Shown here piece by piece: positions 33,904-45,498 of a stretch of DNA of 64,000 nucleotides (its first letter is position 1; each line of letters opens with the position of its first letter). The stretch covers positions 17,929,258 to 17,993,257 of the forward strand of contig ML677333.1 of assembly GCA_007922305.1 (NCBI GenBank), given 5' to 3'. Source of the DNA: Dermatemys mawii (taxonomy: Eukaryota; Chordata; Testudines; Dermatemydidae). The translations under genes were made by a program, and so were the position numbers. The notes under the pieces are model-generated. The model made no database searches and was not told the DNA's origin. It was given only the letters and a program-made list of their open reading frames with translations.

Positions 33904-34558
33904 GGTCTCGGTGCCACTAGATGGGACAGAACACCACACCGATAAGGTGGGTGGGTTACACTACAATAAAATAAATAATTGTGGATCATCTAGTAGGCTC
34001 AAAGAAATGAAGTGATGTTAAAGAGGGTTTATATTTGTTAAAGCAAAATGTGGTGATGTGCTGGGTCTGCCTTTCCCTTTGATGGGGGTCAGGAGGAGTT
34101 TATCATGGTCTTTACCTGTATACAAACTTAGACATATGTAGTTTGCCTGAAAAAAACCAAACCAAACCACCAGCACCACCAATAGGAGAGTGAAACTTCT
34201 ACCAAAGACTATACCAAGCTCACCACTCTCCTAAATTCCTCCCAAAAGGATCTAGCTGAAAATCACTTGCCATTGTCTCCCTACAGGCACTATAGATCTT
34301 AACCCTAGTTAAGACTTTGGATAGTCTGTGCCATGGCCTCTTCCGAGCTGCTTACTCCTTTCATGATTCTCTGTGCATTCTTGGTGCTAGTGGGACAGCG
34401 TCCAGGTGCTTTTTTAAATGCTTTCTCGCAGCTGATACTGAGTACACAAACCTAGCATTCTCCAAAAATGATGTCTTCACAGAACTTACTGTAAATTTAG
34501 CTTAAGTATGTAGTTGTTGTTTGAATAGAGGAGGTGCTTAGTACGTTAAATGCAAAAA
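33904..34558. other. Unique DNA
   Basis: No gene or known repeat recognised. Confidence 0.4.
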
Positions 34559-34680
34559 AGGTGACCAGACAGCAAGTGTGAGAAATCGGGACAGGGGGTC
34601 GGGGATAATAGGCGCCTGTAGAATAAAATGCCCCAAATATCAGGAGTGACCCTGTAAAACGGGGACATGTGGTCACCTTA
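34559..34680. mobile_element. Hairpin MITE, second 'ggtgaccaga' copy
   Basis: Starts GGTGACCAGACAGCAAGTG and ends CATGTGGTCACCT followed by TA. It is the same family as 5575-5691. The left TA flank has mutated in an A-run. Confidence 0.75.
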
Positions 34681-35608
34681 GGTGTAATGCTTTACCATTT
34701 GGTAAAGAAAAATAGTAATATAGAGTTGCTTTTTTCTTTTTTGTTCAGTACCTACATTGAAGTGGGGAATGTGGTATAGTATTGGCTGAGTTTTAAATAT
34801 TGATCAATCACTCAGCATGCTCTACAATTAGTGCAGGTCTGTTTGCATAGCAACAGACGAAAGGGGATTGTCTAACTCTGTCGTGAATCCAAATCGCCTC
34901 TTTGACCAAATTCATGTACAAATTCCAGACTCTGTTTTTGTCTCATCCTAGTGTATACATTTGCAAGATAACAATTTCTGAACTCTGCACAGTAAATTAA
35001 GCCTCCCCTTCAGCCCACCTTCTTTGAAGTGATTGTCATCTTCTTCCATTGGTCTTTTCTAATTTCATCCAATTTTTATCTAGTTACTTTTCTGTATCTT
35101 ACTGATAACTAAGATTTATTAATTATTGTAGATTAAATGCTTACCCTCTTTCTGTCTCTGAGGAAGTAGTTCATTTGCCTTATTTATATATTTGTTTCAA
35201 ACTGCTTTGTAATATGGACTTATTTTGCTTTTGTATCCATGTTGCTGCAATCTTAGTTCAAAATACTATTTTGTAGTACAGTTGTTCCTGTTTCCTTTCC
35301 CTCAATTCTCACTCAGCAGAATTGCCTCAATTCATAGCTCCAGACTAAAACCAGTCATATGTTCTCAGAAAGAGAAGTCCCTCATCTCTCAATTCCTAAT
35401 ACAAAGCGACTCTTCAAAAGGAAATGTGATTTTTAAAAAGTAACCATTACTTACCCATTGGATTTTCACATAGACCATTTTAATAGGGATTCAATCTTCC
35501 CCAAACTACCCCTCCAACACAATCCCCTACTATTAGTGTCTCCTCATTGTTGCCATCAATGGTAAGATTTTTGCATGCAGCATTATCTTGTACTGACCTG
35601 CTGTTCTA
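34681..35608. other. Unique DNA
   Basis: AT-rich, no gene recognised. Confidence 0.4.
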
Positions 35609-35972
35609 GGGGTGGGCAAACTACGGCCAAGGGGCTGGATCTGGTCTGCCAGGTGTTTAAATCTGGCTCTTGAGCTCCCACTGGGGAGCGTGCGGTGTGG
35701 GGCTTACCCTGCTCTGGTGCTGCAGCCAGGGAGCAGGGTCTGGGGCTGCTCCTGGAAGCAGCAGTATGGTCCCACTCTGGCTCCTGCTCTGCACACTGCC
35801 CCTGTCCTTGGGAACTATGGCCAGTGGGAGCTGCAGAAGTGGCGCCTGCGGACGGAGCAGTGTGCAGAGCTGGCTGGCCGAGGCTGCACGTGGGAGCCGA
35901 AGCGGGGACATGGCTGCTGCTTCCAAGAGCCACTTGAGGTAAACATTCCTCTCCAGCCCTCCAGACCCCTGA
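35609..35972. mobile_element. hAT MITE, left part only
   Basis: Starts AGGGGTGGGCAAACTACGGC and continues with a GC-rich body, for example 'tctggctcttgagctccca'. The right terminal repeat is not found before Harbinger sequence begins at about 35990, so this copy is truncated. The several overlapping frames of 80-146 codons on both strands come from its GC-rich composition and are not genes. Confidence 0.65.
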
Positions 35973-36029
35973 TCTGCTGAGGAACATGCTGATGAGTCTC
36001 ACCAGCACATCACGTTTTGGCATTCAAGC

Positions 36030-37172
36030 TACTGCTTCAGATCCAAAGTGACAGTGAGGAGTCAGACGACGATCTCAAGTCACATAACGCATATGAGACA
36101 AGATTGCTTGTGTCATTCACGGACATGCTGTCCATAGTGGAACACCGTTTTTGGGCTTGGGAAACAAGCACTGAGTGGTGGGATCACATTGTCATGCAAG
36201 TCTGAGATGACGAGCAATGGCTGCAGAGCATTTGAATGAGAAAAGCCACTTTCATGGGACTGTGTGCTGAACTTGCTCCCATCCTGCGGCATGCGGACAT
36301 GTGATTGAGAGCTGCCCTGCTGGTGGAGAAGTGAGTGGCTATTGCAATCGGGAAGCTGGCAACTCCAGACAGCTGCCGATCAGTGGCTAACCAGTTTGGA
36401 GTGAGAAAGTCGACCGTTGGAGTGGTGTTGCTGCAAGTTTGCAGGGCCATTAATCACATCCTGCTCAGAAGAACCATGGCTCTGGGTACTGTGCATGACG
36501 TTGTGGCTGGCTTTGCACAAATGGGTTTCCCTAATTGCAGAGGGGCGATACATGGGACATATTTCAATTCTGGCACCAGACCACCTAGCCTCCGAGTATG
36601 TTAACCGAAAGTGCTATTTCTCTATGGTTCTCCAGGCACTTGTGGATCACCATGGGCATTTCATTGACATTAATGCGCACATCTTTCGGAACACTGGCCT
36701 GTTCAAGGAGCTGTAAACTGGGACTTTTTTCCCAGACCGAAGGATCATCGTAGGGAAAGTCGAAATGCCTATTGTGATCCTTGGAGACCCCGCTTACCCT
36801 TTAATGCCGTAGCTCATGAAAGCCTACACAGGGAGCCTGGACAGCAGCAAGGAATGGTTCAACTACAGGCTGAGCCGGTGCCAAATGACTGTGAAGTGTG
36901 CTTTTGGTCGTTTGAAGGGCTGCCGGCACTCTTTGTATGGGAAGCTGGACTTGGCCAAAGACAGCATCTACGCGATTATATCCGTGTGCTGTACCCTCTA
37001 TAATATTTGTGAAGGGAAGGGTGAAAACTTCACTCAGGCATGGTCCTCAGAGGCTCAACACCTGGAGGCTGAATTGGCACTGACAGAGAGCAGGGTTGTT
37101 AGGGGGGCCCAGTGTGAGGCTGCAAGGATTAGGGATTCCTTGAGGGAGCAATTTGAGACTGAAAGCCACCAG
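36030..37172 (+). pseudogene. Harbinger (PIF-like) DDE transposase pseudogene
   Basis: Related to HARBI1. From the N-terminus the remnant reads DDEQWLQSI, RKATFMGLCAELAPILRHAD, VAIAIGKLATPDSCRSVANQ, FGVRKSTVGVVLLQVCRA, then after a frame change at about 36555 YVNRKCYFSMVLQALVDHHG, VEMPIVILGDPAYPLMP, LDSSKEWFNYRLSRCQMTVK and CAFGRLKGCRHSLYG. Several TGA and TAG codons interrupt (for example at 36203, 36236, 36299), fitting CGA-to-TGA decay. The catalytic residues are lost: the first aspartate box reads GAIHGT instead of GAIDGT, the HDAR box is deleted to NAHIFRN, and the glutamate box reads TVKCAFGRL instead of TVECAFGRL. It cannot be active. A polyadenylation signal follows at 37281. Confidence 0.9.
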
Positions 37173-37280
37173 TAATGTCTGATGCTCTGCACGGTAGTGA
37201 AGTGCAATGGTTGTGTTTGCTACACTGACTTGCAGTGCTTGTTGCTTTCCTGGACTAAGGTACCTTTTGCTTTATGCACT

Positions 37281-37318
37281 AATAAAATATGTTTTCAAAG
37301 TCAAAAAATCCATTTATT
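37281..37318. terminator. Paired convergent polyadenylation signals
   Basis: AATAAA at 37281-37286 serves the plus-strand transposase. TTTATT at 37313-37318 is AATAAA on the minus strand and would serve the Myb-like gene. They are 26 bp apart, so the two transcripts of the original element would have shared or overlapped their ends. Confidence 0.6.
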
Positions 37319-37399
37319 GAAAATAAAATTAATTTCTTGGAAAAAAAGAAAGAAATGCAGAAATAGAAAAGGGTCAAGGGGGTGGGGTGGGGAATGGTT

Positions 37400-39030
37400 C
37401 ACTCACAGACTTGAGTATGTTGTGCACTCCGTGCTGCACTTCAGAATAGCTATGGTGATGGGAGTTGAGTGCAGTGGATAAGGGTCATAGCTTTTATGGG
37501 TGGGTGATGAAGCTACAGGTGTTGGAGGCAGCTTGGGATGGTAAGAACCTGGATGTTGGGGATGGTGGCTTGGGGGCAAAATGGAAAGAGATTTGGGACA
37601 TGGGCTGTGGGGCGGGGAGAGGGAGCGAGCATAGTAGTGCTCTGCCTTCATGGTGATGAGCTCCTGGATAGTGTCTGCTTGGCACTCCATTATGCTAATC
37701 AGCTTATCCATGCCGGTGCATCGCGTTTCCTGGTGGATCGTCCTTTCGCTCTCCCTCCACTTCTGTGTCTTTTGATTCTCGGTCACAGACTGCTGCATCA
37801 TTTCATGCAGCATGTCTTCTTTGCTTTATGGGGCCTCTTCCTGAGTCTTCGCAGTCTCTCCGCCAGTGATAAGGCAGACGGCTGAGATCTCAAGGTTGCA
37901 CCTGTAAGGGCAAAATGCAACACTTAACAGAGGCAGCATCGTAGACACCATACAGAGCAGTGATTCCCCTGCACTTAAGGAGGGCAAGCACAGTCCAAAA
38001 TACCATAATTTGCCTGTCTCAAAGTGAGAGCACATAACCCACGGGAGCCCCAGAATGGCGAGTAAGCATAGGGTCAAAGGGGACTGATTGTTTCATGGCT
38101 GTATTGCTCTCTGGGTTTCTGTGCTTTGGGGAGAGCCAACAGCTGCAGCGGGCACTTACACTGAACACTGTCCCAATATTTTCCACAGGAGTTCGTCCTG
38201 GAAAATATCTCGCTGCTGAGGGTGACTGGGGAAGCAAGGGAGCGTCATCTATTACAATGCACCCTGGCCCATACACAGCTTGCCTGTGTGTAGTAATGGT
38301 CCCCCCGCCTCTCATGGCACAGTGGCATGGATATGCTAGCTTGACTGGGACAAGAACGCCGGTGGCTCTCTCAATAAACCTGCGCAGGCACATTGACCAC
38401 GCCCTGGATGAGACTTTTGAAGAGATCACTGAGGCCAATTACGTCAGTGTGAGAGAGCACATCAATGCCCTATTCCTCATGTAAGCATGCATGCAGTCCA
38501 AATCCTCCTTGCCCCAAGAGCCTGCACTGAAAAACTTCCAGAAAAAAAGGCCGCTTACCAGGAACCTCCTCTGGCAGTTGTCCTTCCCCAAGCACCAGAC
38601 CCTGCGACTGGCTGCTTTCCTCCTGGCTTCAGAAGAGCTCCAGGCTGCACGCCTCGAGGGATTCCGGGGTGTCTCCCCTGGCCTTGGCACCCTTGCTCCC
38701 ACTTCCCTTCTCTCCCCACATTGTTGTGCTGGGCTTGGCAGTGTCCATGGTGGTGGTTGGAGTGGAGGTGGAGTCACCCCCAAGTATCGTGTCCAGCTCT
38801 TTGTAGAATTTGCAGGTCGCGGGGGCAGCACCGGAGCGACAGTTTGTGTTGCGGGCTTTGCTGTAGGCATTCCGAAGCTCCTTAACTTTAACCCAACACT
38901 GTGCTGTGTTTCATCATGGTCCTTGATATCTGCCTGTAGGTATTGTAATTCCTACATCCGGAGCGCAGCTGGGACTGCACAGCTTCCTCCCCACAAACAC
39001 TGATAATGTCCAGCACCTTGCCGTTGCTCC
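37400..39030 (-). pseudogene. Harbinger second gene (Myb/SANT-like DNA-binding protein), decayed
   Basis: Harbinger elements carry a Myb/SANT-type protein that helps the transposase reach the nucleus and bind the ends. Here minus-strand pieces match it. At about 38900-38715 one frame gives KELRNAYSKARNTNCRSGAA followed by TCKFYKELDTILGGDSTSTP, the helix after the SANT domain and the start of the linker. At 37813-37430 the frame gives MLHEMMQQSVTENQKTQKWR, then TIHQETRCTGMDKLISIMEC and QADTIQELITMKAEHYYARS, the C-terminal coiled region, followed by a proline-rich tail. The part between (38.5-37.9 kb) is poorly recognisable. The plus frame at 38095-38484 lies in that stretch and is probably a shadow. 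Confidence 0.65.
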
Positions 39031-39456
39031 ATACTGGGGATCACCTGGCACATGGAGGCATGGTCACCTGGAAAGACACGCTGAGGGCACTCCACACCTG
39101 GCTGAGCAAACAGGACAGGGATTTTCAAAATTCCCAGGGACTTTAAAGGGTGGGTCTGATCATTGGTCACCTGAGGGCAGGGCAGTAGAGTTCAAAGTGA
39201 TGACCAGAGTGACTAGAACAGGCATTGTGGGACACTTCTGGAGGCCAATCAGAGCGCATTAGGTGTCCACACTGGCACTGCAGCGCTCCAGGAGGAGCAC
39301 AACAAACGTTAATCCTCTCGTGGAGGTGGAGTATCAGGAGCACTCCAGCTGCGGAGTTGGAGTGCTCTACATGGCTTGCCGTTGTGGACAGGTAGTGAGA
39401 TAGAGCGTTCTGGGTGGCTTTATTGCGCTATAACACGCAAGTGTAGCCAAGGCCTT

Positions 39457-40209
39457 ACACTCATTTTATATTAATGCAAGTTGCTACACATGGTGAAGGG
39501 TAATGAAGATGAGCCCCATAACATTCTTTTCCCTATCATGCTGATAGACTATTCTCATAGATACACTTATGTTTTGCATCATCATTTTTTTAAAAGACAA
39601 ATTTAAATATCAATGGGTTTCAAGAGATGTTGCTGCATTAAAAGAAATACATAAATCCTGTATTTGTCTTTTGTGGAAACTGTGTTTTTAAAGTTAGAAT
39701 TAAAGGGAGGAATTTGAATGTATATATGTTTAGAGGAGAACTTTTTGCTAAACAATCTTTCACAGCAAAGGATGTGACTTAGTGCCGTACATGCAAACTG
39801 GTGATAACCCAGCAAATCCACAAGAAGAAATTTTAAAATTGTAGCTAAATTATTACTGTTAAGGTGCAAACTCTACAGTTTGCTGTACAGAGAAGGGGTC
39901 ATTTTCATTTCTAACACTAATTGAAAGGAACATATGGGGAATGGGGCTTGGAAAATCTGTTTTAATCAGAACTGAATTTTGGCTTTAAAACATGGAAAAG
40001 TGGGTTAAATGTATGCTAATTATGAGTTCTGCACTGAACTGATTGCTGACTTGAGGTCTGTGCCTTTATCTGTGTTGTATGTTCTTTGAATTCAGCTTAA
40101 TATTTTAAACAGTAGATGTGCATTGCTTAAAGATTTGCGTAGATTTTGCTGCACGTATACAGTATGTCTCCTGCACAATGATCTGTTGACATTATCCTCT
40201 GTTGCTTAG
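39457..40209. other. Unique AT-rich DNA
   Basis: No gene or known repeat recognised. It may be intronic sequence ahead of the next candidate exon. Confidence 0.4.
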
Positions 40210-40366
40210 CTTCAGACAGTAAAGTCATGACATGTGCGGCTGTTTGGAGGATGCCGAAGGAATTGGAATCAGGCAGTCATGAATCCCCTGATGATTCATC
40301 AAGCAACACTCAAACCCTGGAGCTACTCTGTCACCTTGACAACACAGCCCATGGCAATATGGCCTG
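40210..40366 (+). CDS. Best candidate host exon in the window (unidentified protein)
   Basis: The acceptor TATCCTCTGTTGCTTAG ends at 40209 and the donor CTG|GTAGGA starts at 40367. Of the three frames only one is open through all 157 bp; the others meet TAA or TGA within the first 21 bases. The open one has two leading bases, then [20 protein letters not shown], then a Ser/Asp-rich [15 protein letters not shown], then [16 protein letters not shown] and two trailing bases. The composition is that of an ordinary soluble protein with an acidic, serine-rich disordered turn. It lies in unique DNA with no repeat in it. I do not recognise the protein. It joins in phase to the candidate at 25346-25431. 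Internal Met codons could also make it a first coding exon. Confidence 0.5.
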
Positions 40367-41084
40367 GTAGGATTCTGCATATTTTATATTCCGAGAAAAA
40401 GCCTAAAGCCCTGTTCTGTTAGTTTTGTGCAGATTTATATTGTAGAAACTGGATTACAAACTTAAAAACTATTCTGTCTTAAAAAATGATACAAGTTGAT
40501 TTTTGGTCCCAGATGTTTCATAGATTAAAAACATGTATTCTAGTCCTTGCAAAAAACATACGCTGTAAAAGCCTGTGTACTTTTTTGTTGTGTCTTTTCC
40601 CCTTTCATACAAGACTTTTGTTGCACACAAATAAGTGCTCTACTGAACATTTTCGTCTTTGTCTAGAACATAATTTTGATATCATGTTTTTATCTTTGTT
40701 TTTTTGGCTGCATCTTGCACCATTTGGTATAAATATAAGTAATTTATTGTTTGCTGGGGGGAGATTTGATTATGTTACATAGTTTCTCTTTATTCTTTTC
40801 TATCAACCAAATTTGTAATGAGGGCTGAAATATTGCAGTATACTGTCATAGAGGTCCTTTTCATTATTTGATTAAGAGAGTGAAATTTGCTCACCATATA
40901 TTCATGCGCACTTAACTTTGTAGTATCTATGTAGCATGTTTCAGTGCAAGGCAACAGGATGTTGACACTCAACCCATAGGTCATAACAGCATGGTTTGAC
41001 ATCTAATGTGACTTCTGGGCCATTTTTCACTTCTACACCAGCAAGCAGAGTACTAATTGCAGGAGAATTCTCTGCACTGGCTAA
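40367..41084. other. Unique AT-rich DNA
   Basis: No gene or known repeat recognised. The frame at 40486-40782 is hydrophobic but lacks any recognised family and has no splice context. Confidence 0.4.
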
Positions 41085-41085
<1 letters not shown>

Positions 41086-41131
<46 letters not shown>

Positions 41132-41148
41132 CGTGTGTGTGTTTTATA
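41086..41148. repeat. (GT)n microsatellite with a (GTAT)n part
   Basis: About 17 GT units, then gtatgtatgtatgc and more GT. Likely polymorphic in length. Confidence 0.95.
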
Positions 41149-41749
41149 TATATCAGCCAGGGCATGGAACACTGAATGAAGGCCATATTGTGGAGCCCCC
41201 TCATTGGAAACCCAGTGCGATTACTTGAGTGATTAGGTGCTCACTAGGTTATGCATTGATTCCAGAGTTTTGTCCTTAATCTGTGTGTCTGCCCAGTTAT
41301 TTTTTTAAGGAAGTGCCTGGGTAGTAAACCTGAAGAGTTTGGATTCAGACTTTTTCATAGCTGGTCTGGGTACTGTTTGAAGCACTGAGGGTGGGCAGGC
41401 CTAGGATTACCCAAAACAAAAGACCTTCCCCACTCAATTAGGAATGAGGAACTACTGGACCCAGATATCAGGTGGTTATATGGGACAACAAATGAAAAAA
41501 ACAGGATCGGTGTGAGGTCAGAGGGTAATAATGAGAGATCGGAGTAGATGGGGATGCACCAAGCAGAGAATGCCGGACAGCTCCCACTGCTCCTTAAGGA
41601 GTCAGTGGACGCTCTTCAGAGGAACTCTGCCCAGATACGTGAGCAGATAAAGAGACTGGAATTAGGCCACACAGTAACAGAGGACCCCTACCCCATTCAG
41701 CTTCCTTTTCCTACTGTGATGGATGGCTGACTTGGTCAGCACCAGGAGG

Positions 41750-42182
41750 AGGTTGATTATGAGGTCTTGTGACGTTGCGAAAGTGTGGGAGACAGTGCAG
41801 CCAGAATTGCTGTAAGAGGTTCTACAGGAGCCAGAAGAGGTCTACAGTCTGACATGCCTTACATAGAAGTATGCCAGGGTCTCAGAAAGAACCCTGGCAT
41901 ATTCTCGCCACAGAAAGGACAGGTGTCATGAGAGTTCTTGAACAATGCCAGGTACACATCTGTGCTCATGATTCCATGAAGGAGCCACCAGTTAGTATCC
42001 CAGGAGGGCTGTGGGACCAGAGTGAAGTACAGACTGGCCCTCCTTATGTGGCAGCAGGTTCTGCCACATGCCGTTGGGGTGGGACACCAGAGCAAGTATG
42101 TGGCTGGTGTGAAGCATGAGTGCATACCACTTGTTTCCTGGCTGTGTTTCAAAGGCAGATCGGCTATATGGTGTTCAGCCAA
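41750..42182 (-). pseudogene. LINE C-terminal fragment with Cys motif
   Basis: The minus frame reads PSWDTNWWLLHGIMSTDVYL, then ALFKNSHDTCPFCGENM. This matches the C-terminal part of non-CR1 LINE proteins, where a 'WRLLHGAVSTGVYLARF' type segment is followed by a CPFC zinc-knuckle-like motif and 'ETLAHVYLEC'. Here the motif is intact up to CPFCG and then degrades. The frame upstream (YLLWCPTPTACGRTCCHI) is less certain. The plus frame at 41548-41730 has no recognised similarity and could be unrelated. Confidence 0.5.
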
Positions 42183-42189
42183 CTGAGGT

Positions 42190-44277
42190 TGCGGGACAAG
42201 AGCCTGAAAGCAAGGTCTGGAGGGCTAGCTGGTGTGGGTGCAGTCAGGGTTTGGGTGTGGCTTTGGTAATTTGTGTAGGTGGTTTCAGTTCAGAATCACT
42301 TATAATTAGTTTAGTAAGGATTAAAACTAATAAACAGTATTGTATTTAAAGACCTCCTTCCTTGTAAGAGACTACCCAAAGGTATCCCTAATTATTTTAC
42401 AATATTAAATTACCTTTATTAATTGAACACCTCTCTAGTTTGAGTAGACACCAACCAGAACTGGTCCCAGATAGAGTAGCATCCTGTCCTGACATCTCCA
42501 CTGAAACACTTTGGCCTTCAGTGTCTACACAAGTATACACAAAGAGCTGATGTATAGGGGACTCTACACTTTACATCATTCAAAATGTTACCTTTAAGAT
42601 TTTATTCTGAAACACAAGGCAGTAGTGTGCAGTAAAGTTGTGGGTTTTTTAATTACATGCACATGTAGGTTAACTGCCAAGCAGAGAACAATGTATTGAC
42701 AAGTGCCTACTTAAATGTTTAAAAATCTGTGGTGTTGTTTAATTCAATATTTGTATTTTAGGTATTTTGTAAAACTAAGTGACTTTCCGAAAATCACCCC
42801 AAATATTCATGGAAGTATGGGGTTAGAATTTACCTTTAACTAACTACAAGAACATTCTTGGTCCTTTTGAAGAAAAACAAAGCATTTAAAAATCCTTTTA
42901 AAATGCAAGAGAAACTTTATAGTCAAATGGGTAACTTACATTAAGGAGACTGATAAATGTCATGTTAATCATTCAGATTGCTGACTGTGGCTTTCTGGAT
43001 TACTGGGTCAATGTTTCATTCCAAAAACACAATCTCTTACTGTTTTAACGAAAGGGATTATATGCTCTGTAGTCTAGCTATCGGGGCAATTTGATTTCAC
43101 CCTCTTTGAGCAGTCTGGCATTCTGTCCAGGTTAGTTTGGAGGTCGGGGGACAGGGCGGAAGGGAGTCATTAACTGAACCATGACAGTTCTTGAAATTGC
43201 ACACTTGAGGTGATAGCAGATTTTAAGAGTTCTTTTTTTCCCCAGTCAAGTTTTGAAATGAATGGTTGGAATGAAGATTAGAAAGAAGGTTTCAATTACC
43301 GAATCTCTTTATCTGCATTTTATAAGGAAAGAGAAAAATATAAATTTAAAATGTGCATGTAACATTACTCTTCTATTACCACACTCCCCTGTTTTTCACA
43401 CTGTCTTGTCCATGCTTTCTCCTTTCACTGTTCCCATTGTATCCTGTTCCTCAGCCTCTTTTCTCTACAGCTAATTTTCCTATGTTCATTTCCTATTGCC
43501 TGGAGAAGTCCTTACAGTTAGAATATTGCCTCTGATATCATTTCTGTTTCTAATACGGTGTGTACTACAAATACTTGGGGGCGGGGGAAAAAGAGAATTA
43601 TTTTCACTGCCAAGAAGCTAGTTATTCATTTTATTTCACTTACTCTTCTTTCTTTAATGACTTTATTTTAACAAAGAGTGACAAGGACACTGGCACATAG
43701 ATTTTCAAAAGTGAAATGAGATAAAGAAGATATAAAGAAATTCAGAATTCGTTTTTGAGCAAACACATACATATGTACACATCATATAATACTGCAGTGT
43801 GTATTTTCTTCTGAGCCAAGACCAAAAAACATAATGTTTAATGTGTGATGACAAAAATTCTGTGTTCCTTACCCGTCTCTGAGCTTCGTGTGTCCTCTGC
43901 TCAAAGATTTTTGGAATATTTTTCTAGTCCTGTCCTGACAAAACTAACCATGACATCTGCGAACAAAGACATTTGGAGTTCTTCTTGCCATGCGTATTAT
44001 CTGTACTCGAATACCACCAACTGCTATTCATTTGCAGTTTACATAAATCTGTACTGCTGCTAAGCTTCAATGTATCTTGGAGTTAGCAACATTCTTACTC
44101 TGGGTACAGCAGACATTTGAACAAGCAGGGAGATGGATATGAACTACACTTGAGAAGAAACATTTAAGCATGTGTTTATATTTAAATTTGTATAGTTCCA
44201 TTAAGCACTTTGCTAGCTTGGGGCATAAATAACTTCTACAGTTTTATGATGTTTCCCCTTTTATAGATGTTCTACTT
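42190..44277. other. Unique DNA
   Basis: No gene established. The plus frame at 43845-44063 (72 codons, MMTKILCSLPVSEL at its start) is open with ordinary composition, but has no recognised family and no good splice pair. Confidence 0.4.
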
Positions 44278-44280
44278 ATG

Positions 44281-44800
44281 CAGGGGTGGGCAAACTGCAT
44301 CCTGGGGGCCGCATCTGGCACTTCAGGCATTTTAATCTGGCCCTTGAGCTCTGTGTATGCCATGGTTCTCAGAATCAGCAGCATGTCCCCGCTCCAGCTT
44401 GTAAGCGTAGGGGCAGCCAGAAGGCTTCACACGCTGCCCCCACCACAAGCACCACCCCCGCAGCTCCCAGTGGCCGTGGTTCCACTGGCCAGGGGCAGGG
44501 CCTGTGGACATGGCAGCACGCAGAGCCCTGACCAGGGCCTGAACCTCTGACCCCCTCCCATACTCCAGCCCCCTGCCACAGGCCTGATCTCCCTCCTGCC
44601 CTTCAAACCCTTGGGTCCCAACCTAGAGCATTCTCTTGCATTCCCCACCCCTCATTCTCAGCCCCATCCCAGAGCCCACATCCCCAGCTGGAGCCCTCAT
44701 TCCCCCAACCCTCTGCCCCACATCCCCCTTCCACACCCTGAATTCCTCATTTCTGGCCCCACCCCAGAGTCTGCACTCTCAGAGCCCTCCCCTAATAGTG
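44281..44800. mobile_element. hAT MITE, left end and GC-rich body
   Basis: Starts CAGGGGTGGGCAAACTGCAT, followed by 'ctggcccttgagctctg' and a C-rich body up to about 44790. The right inverted end was not found, so the copy is truncated or decayed. Overlapping open frames here are compositional. Confidence 0.65.
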
Positions 44801-45435
44801 TTAGCTCTGTAGTGCTAACAGGTATGTAGTGCAATAAAAACTTAGCTCTGTCAAAAAAGTGATCAGAGATCAATCTAAGTATATGCAGAGAGCAGACCTG
44901 CTGTGTGAGAAGATAGATAGATAGGATATTTATCACTCTGTATAATCCATTATAATTTTCTCCTAAGCATGCATTTGGTTAGCAATCTGAAAAATGTGAA
45001 GTAAACTATAAGAATATAGGTAGTACTAGAAATTTAACCGCTGTACCAGTACCAAGCCTTTTGTCAAGTAGGGGAGAAAATTAATGTTTCTTTATGGAGT
45101 GAAAGAAGCTTTTCTAGTGAAAGAATCATCTAATTTTGGTCTTATAAAGGCACTGAAACATTAAATAGAAAATAAATGCTTTCTTCCCTAACCAAATCTG
45201 TCTTCGGTGTGTTTTATTTAAAATTATTCTTTCTCTTTAAAAGGTCTATCTTCACATTCCTTATATGGGAAATCCCTTTTTAAATGAGAAAAAAACAGAA
45301 AATCATACTCATTTTGCTACTTTCATCCGAGTTGCTCCTTCTGCTTGCACCTGAAGTTGGTAGGCAAGTCAGCAAACCATTAGTGACAGACTTAATAGAA
45401 ATGAGGTATCCCACAATATTTATTTTTCCCCCCAG

Positions 45436-45498
45436 TATCTGTTTCTTTGGGGCAGCCATGTGTCTGCCAAGTTGGTGATGGCAGGATTAACCCCATGC
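45436..45498 (+). other. Candidate host exon, 63 bp
   Basis: A pyrimidine tract TATTTTTCCCCCCAG ends at 45435 and a strong donor ATGC|GTGAGTAA starts at 45499. With two leading bases the frame is SVSLGQPCVCQVGDGRINPM plus one trailing base. A second frame (YLFLWGSHVSAKLVMAGLTP) is also open. The first looks the more protein-like. It does not join in phase directly to the 40210 candidate, so either another exon lies between or one of the two is not real. Confidence 0.35.

Larger units (their letters stand above)
35990..39456. mobile_element. Harbinger/PIF transposon 1, two-gene, decayed
   Basis: The element holds a plus-strand transposase pseudogene (36030-37172) and a minus-strand DNA-binding gene (about 39030-37400), meeting tail to tail at about 37.3 kb. 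Right of them the end region at 39262-39456 reads, on the minus strand, GGCCTTGGCTACACTTGCGT, then a GC-rich segment with AGCGCTCCAGG-type palindromes, the terminal structure of reptile Harbinger elements. The matching left terminus is missing; the sequence there meets a truncated hAT MITE. Confidence 0.75.

Noticed and set aside
35583..36023. 146-codon minus-strand frame and several overlapping frames on both strands.
   Set aside because: Compositional frames in a truncated hAT MITE.
38095..38484. 129-codon plus-strand frame within Harbinger 1.
   Set aside because: It lies opposite the Myb-like gene. I could not connect it to a known protein and regard it as a shadow, although the middle of the Myb-like gene is itself poorly recognised.
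41548..41730. A small gene (60 codons, LLLKESVDALQRNSAQIREQ).
   Set aside because: Helical, protein-like composition, but no family recognised and close to a LINE remnant; possibly part of an element, not supported as a gene.
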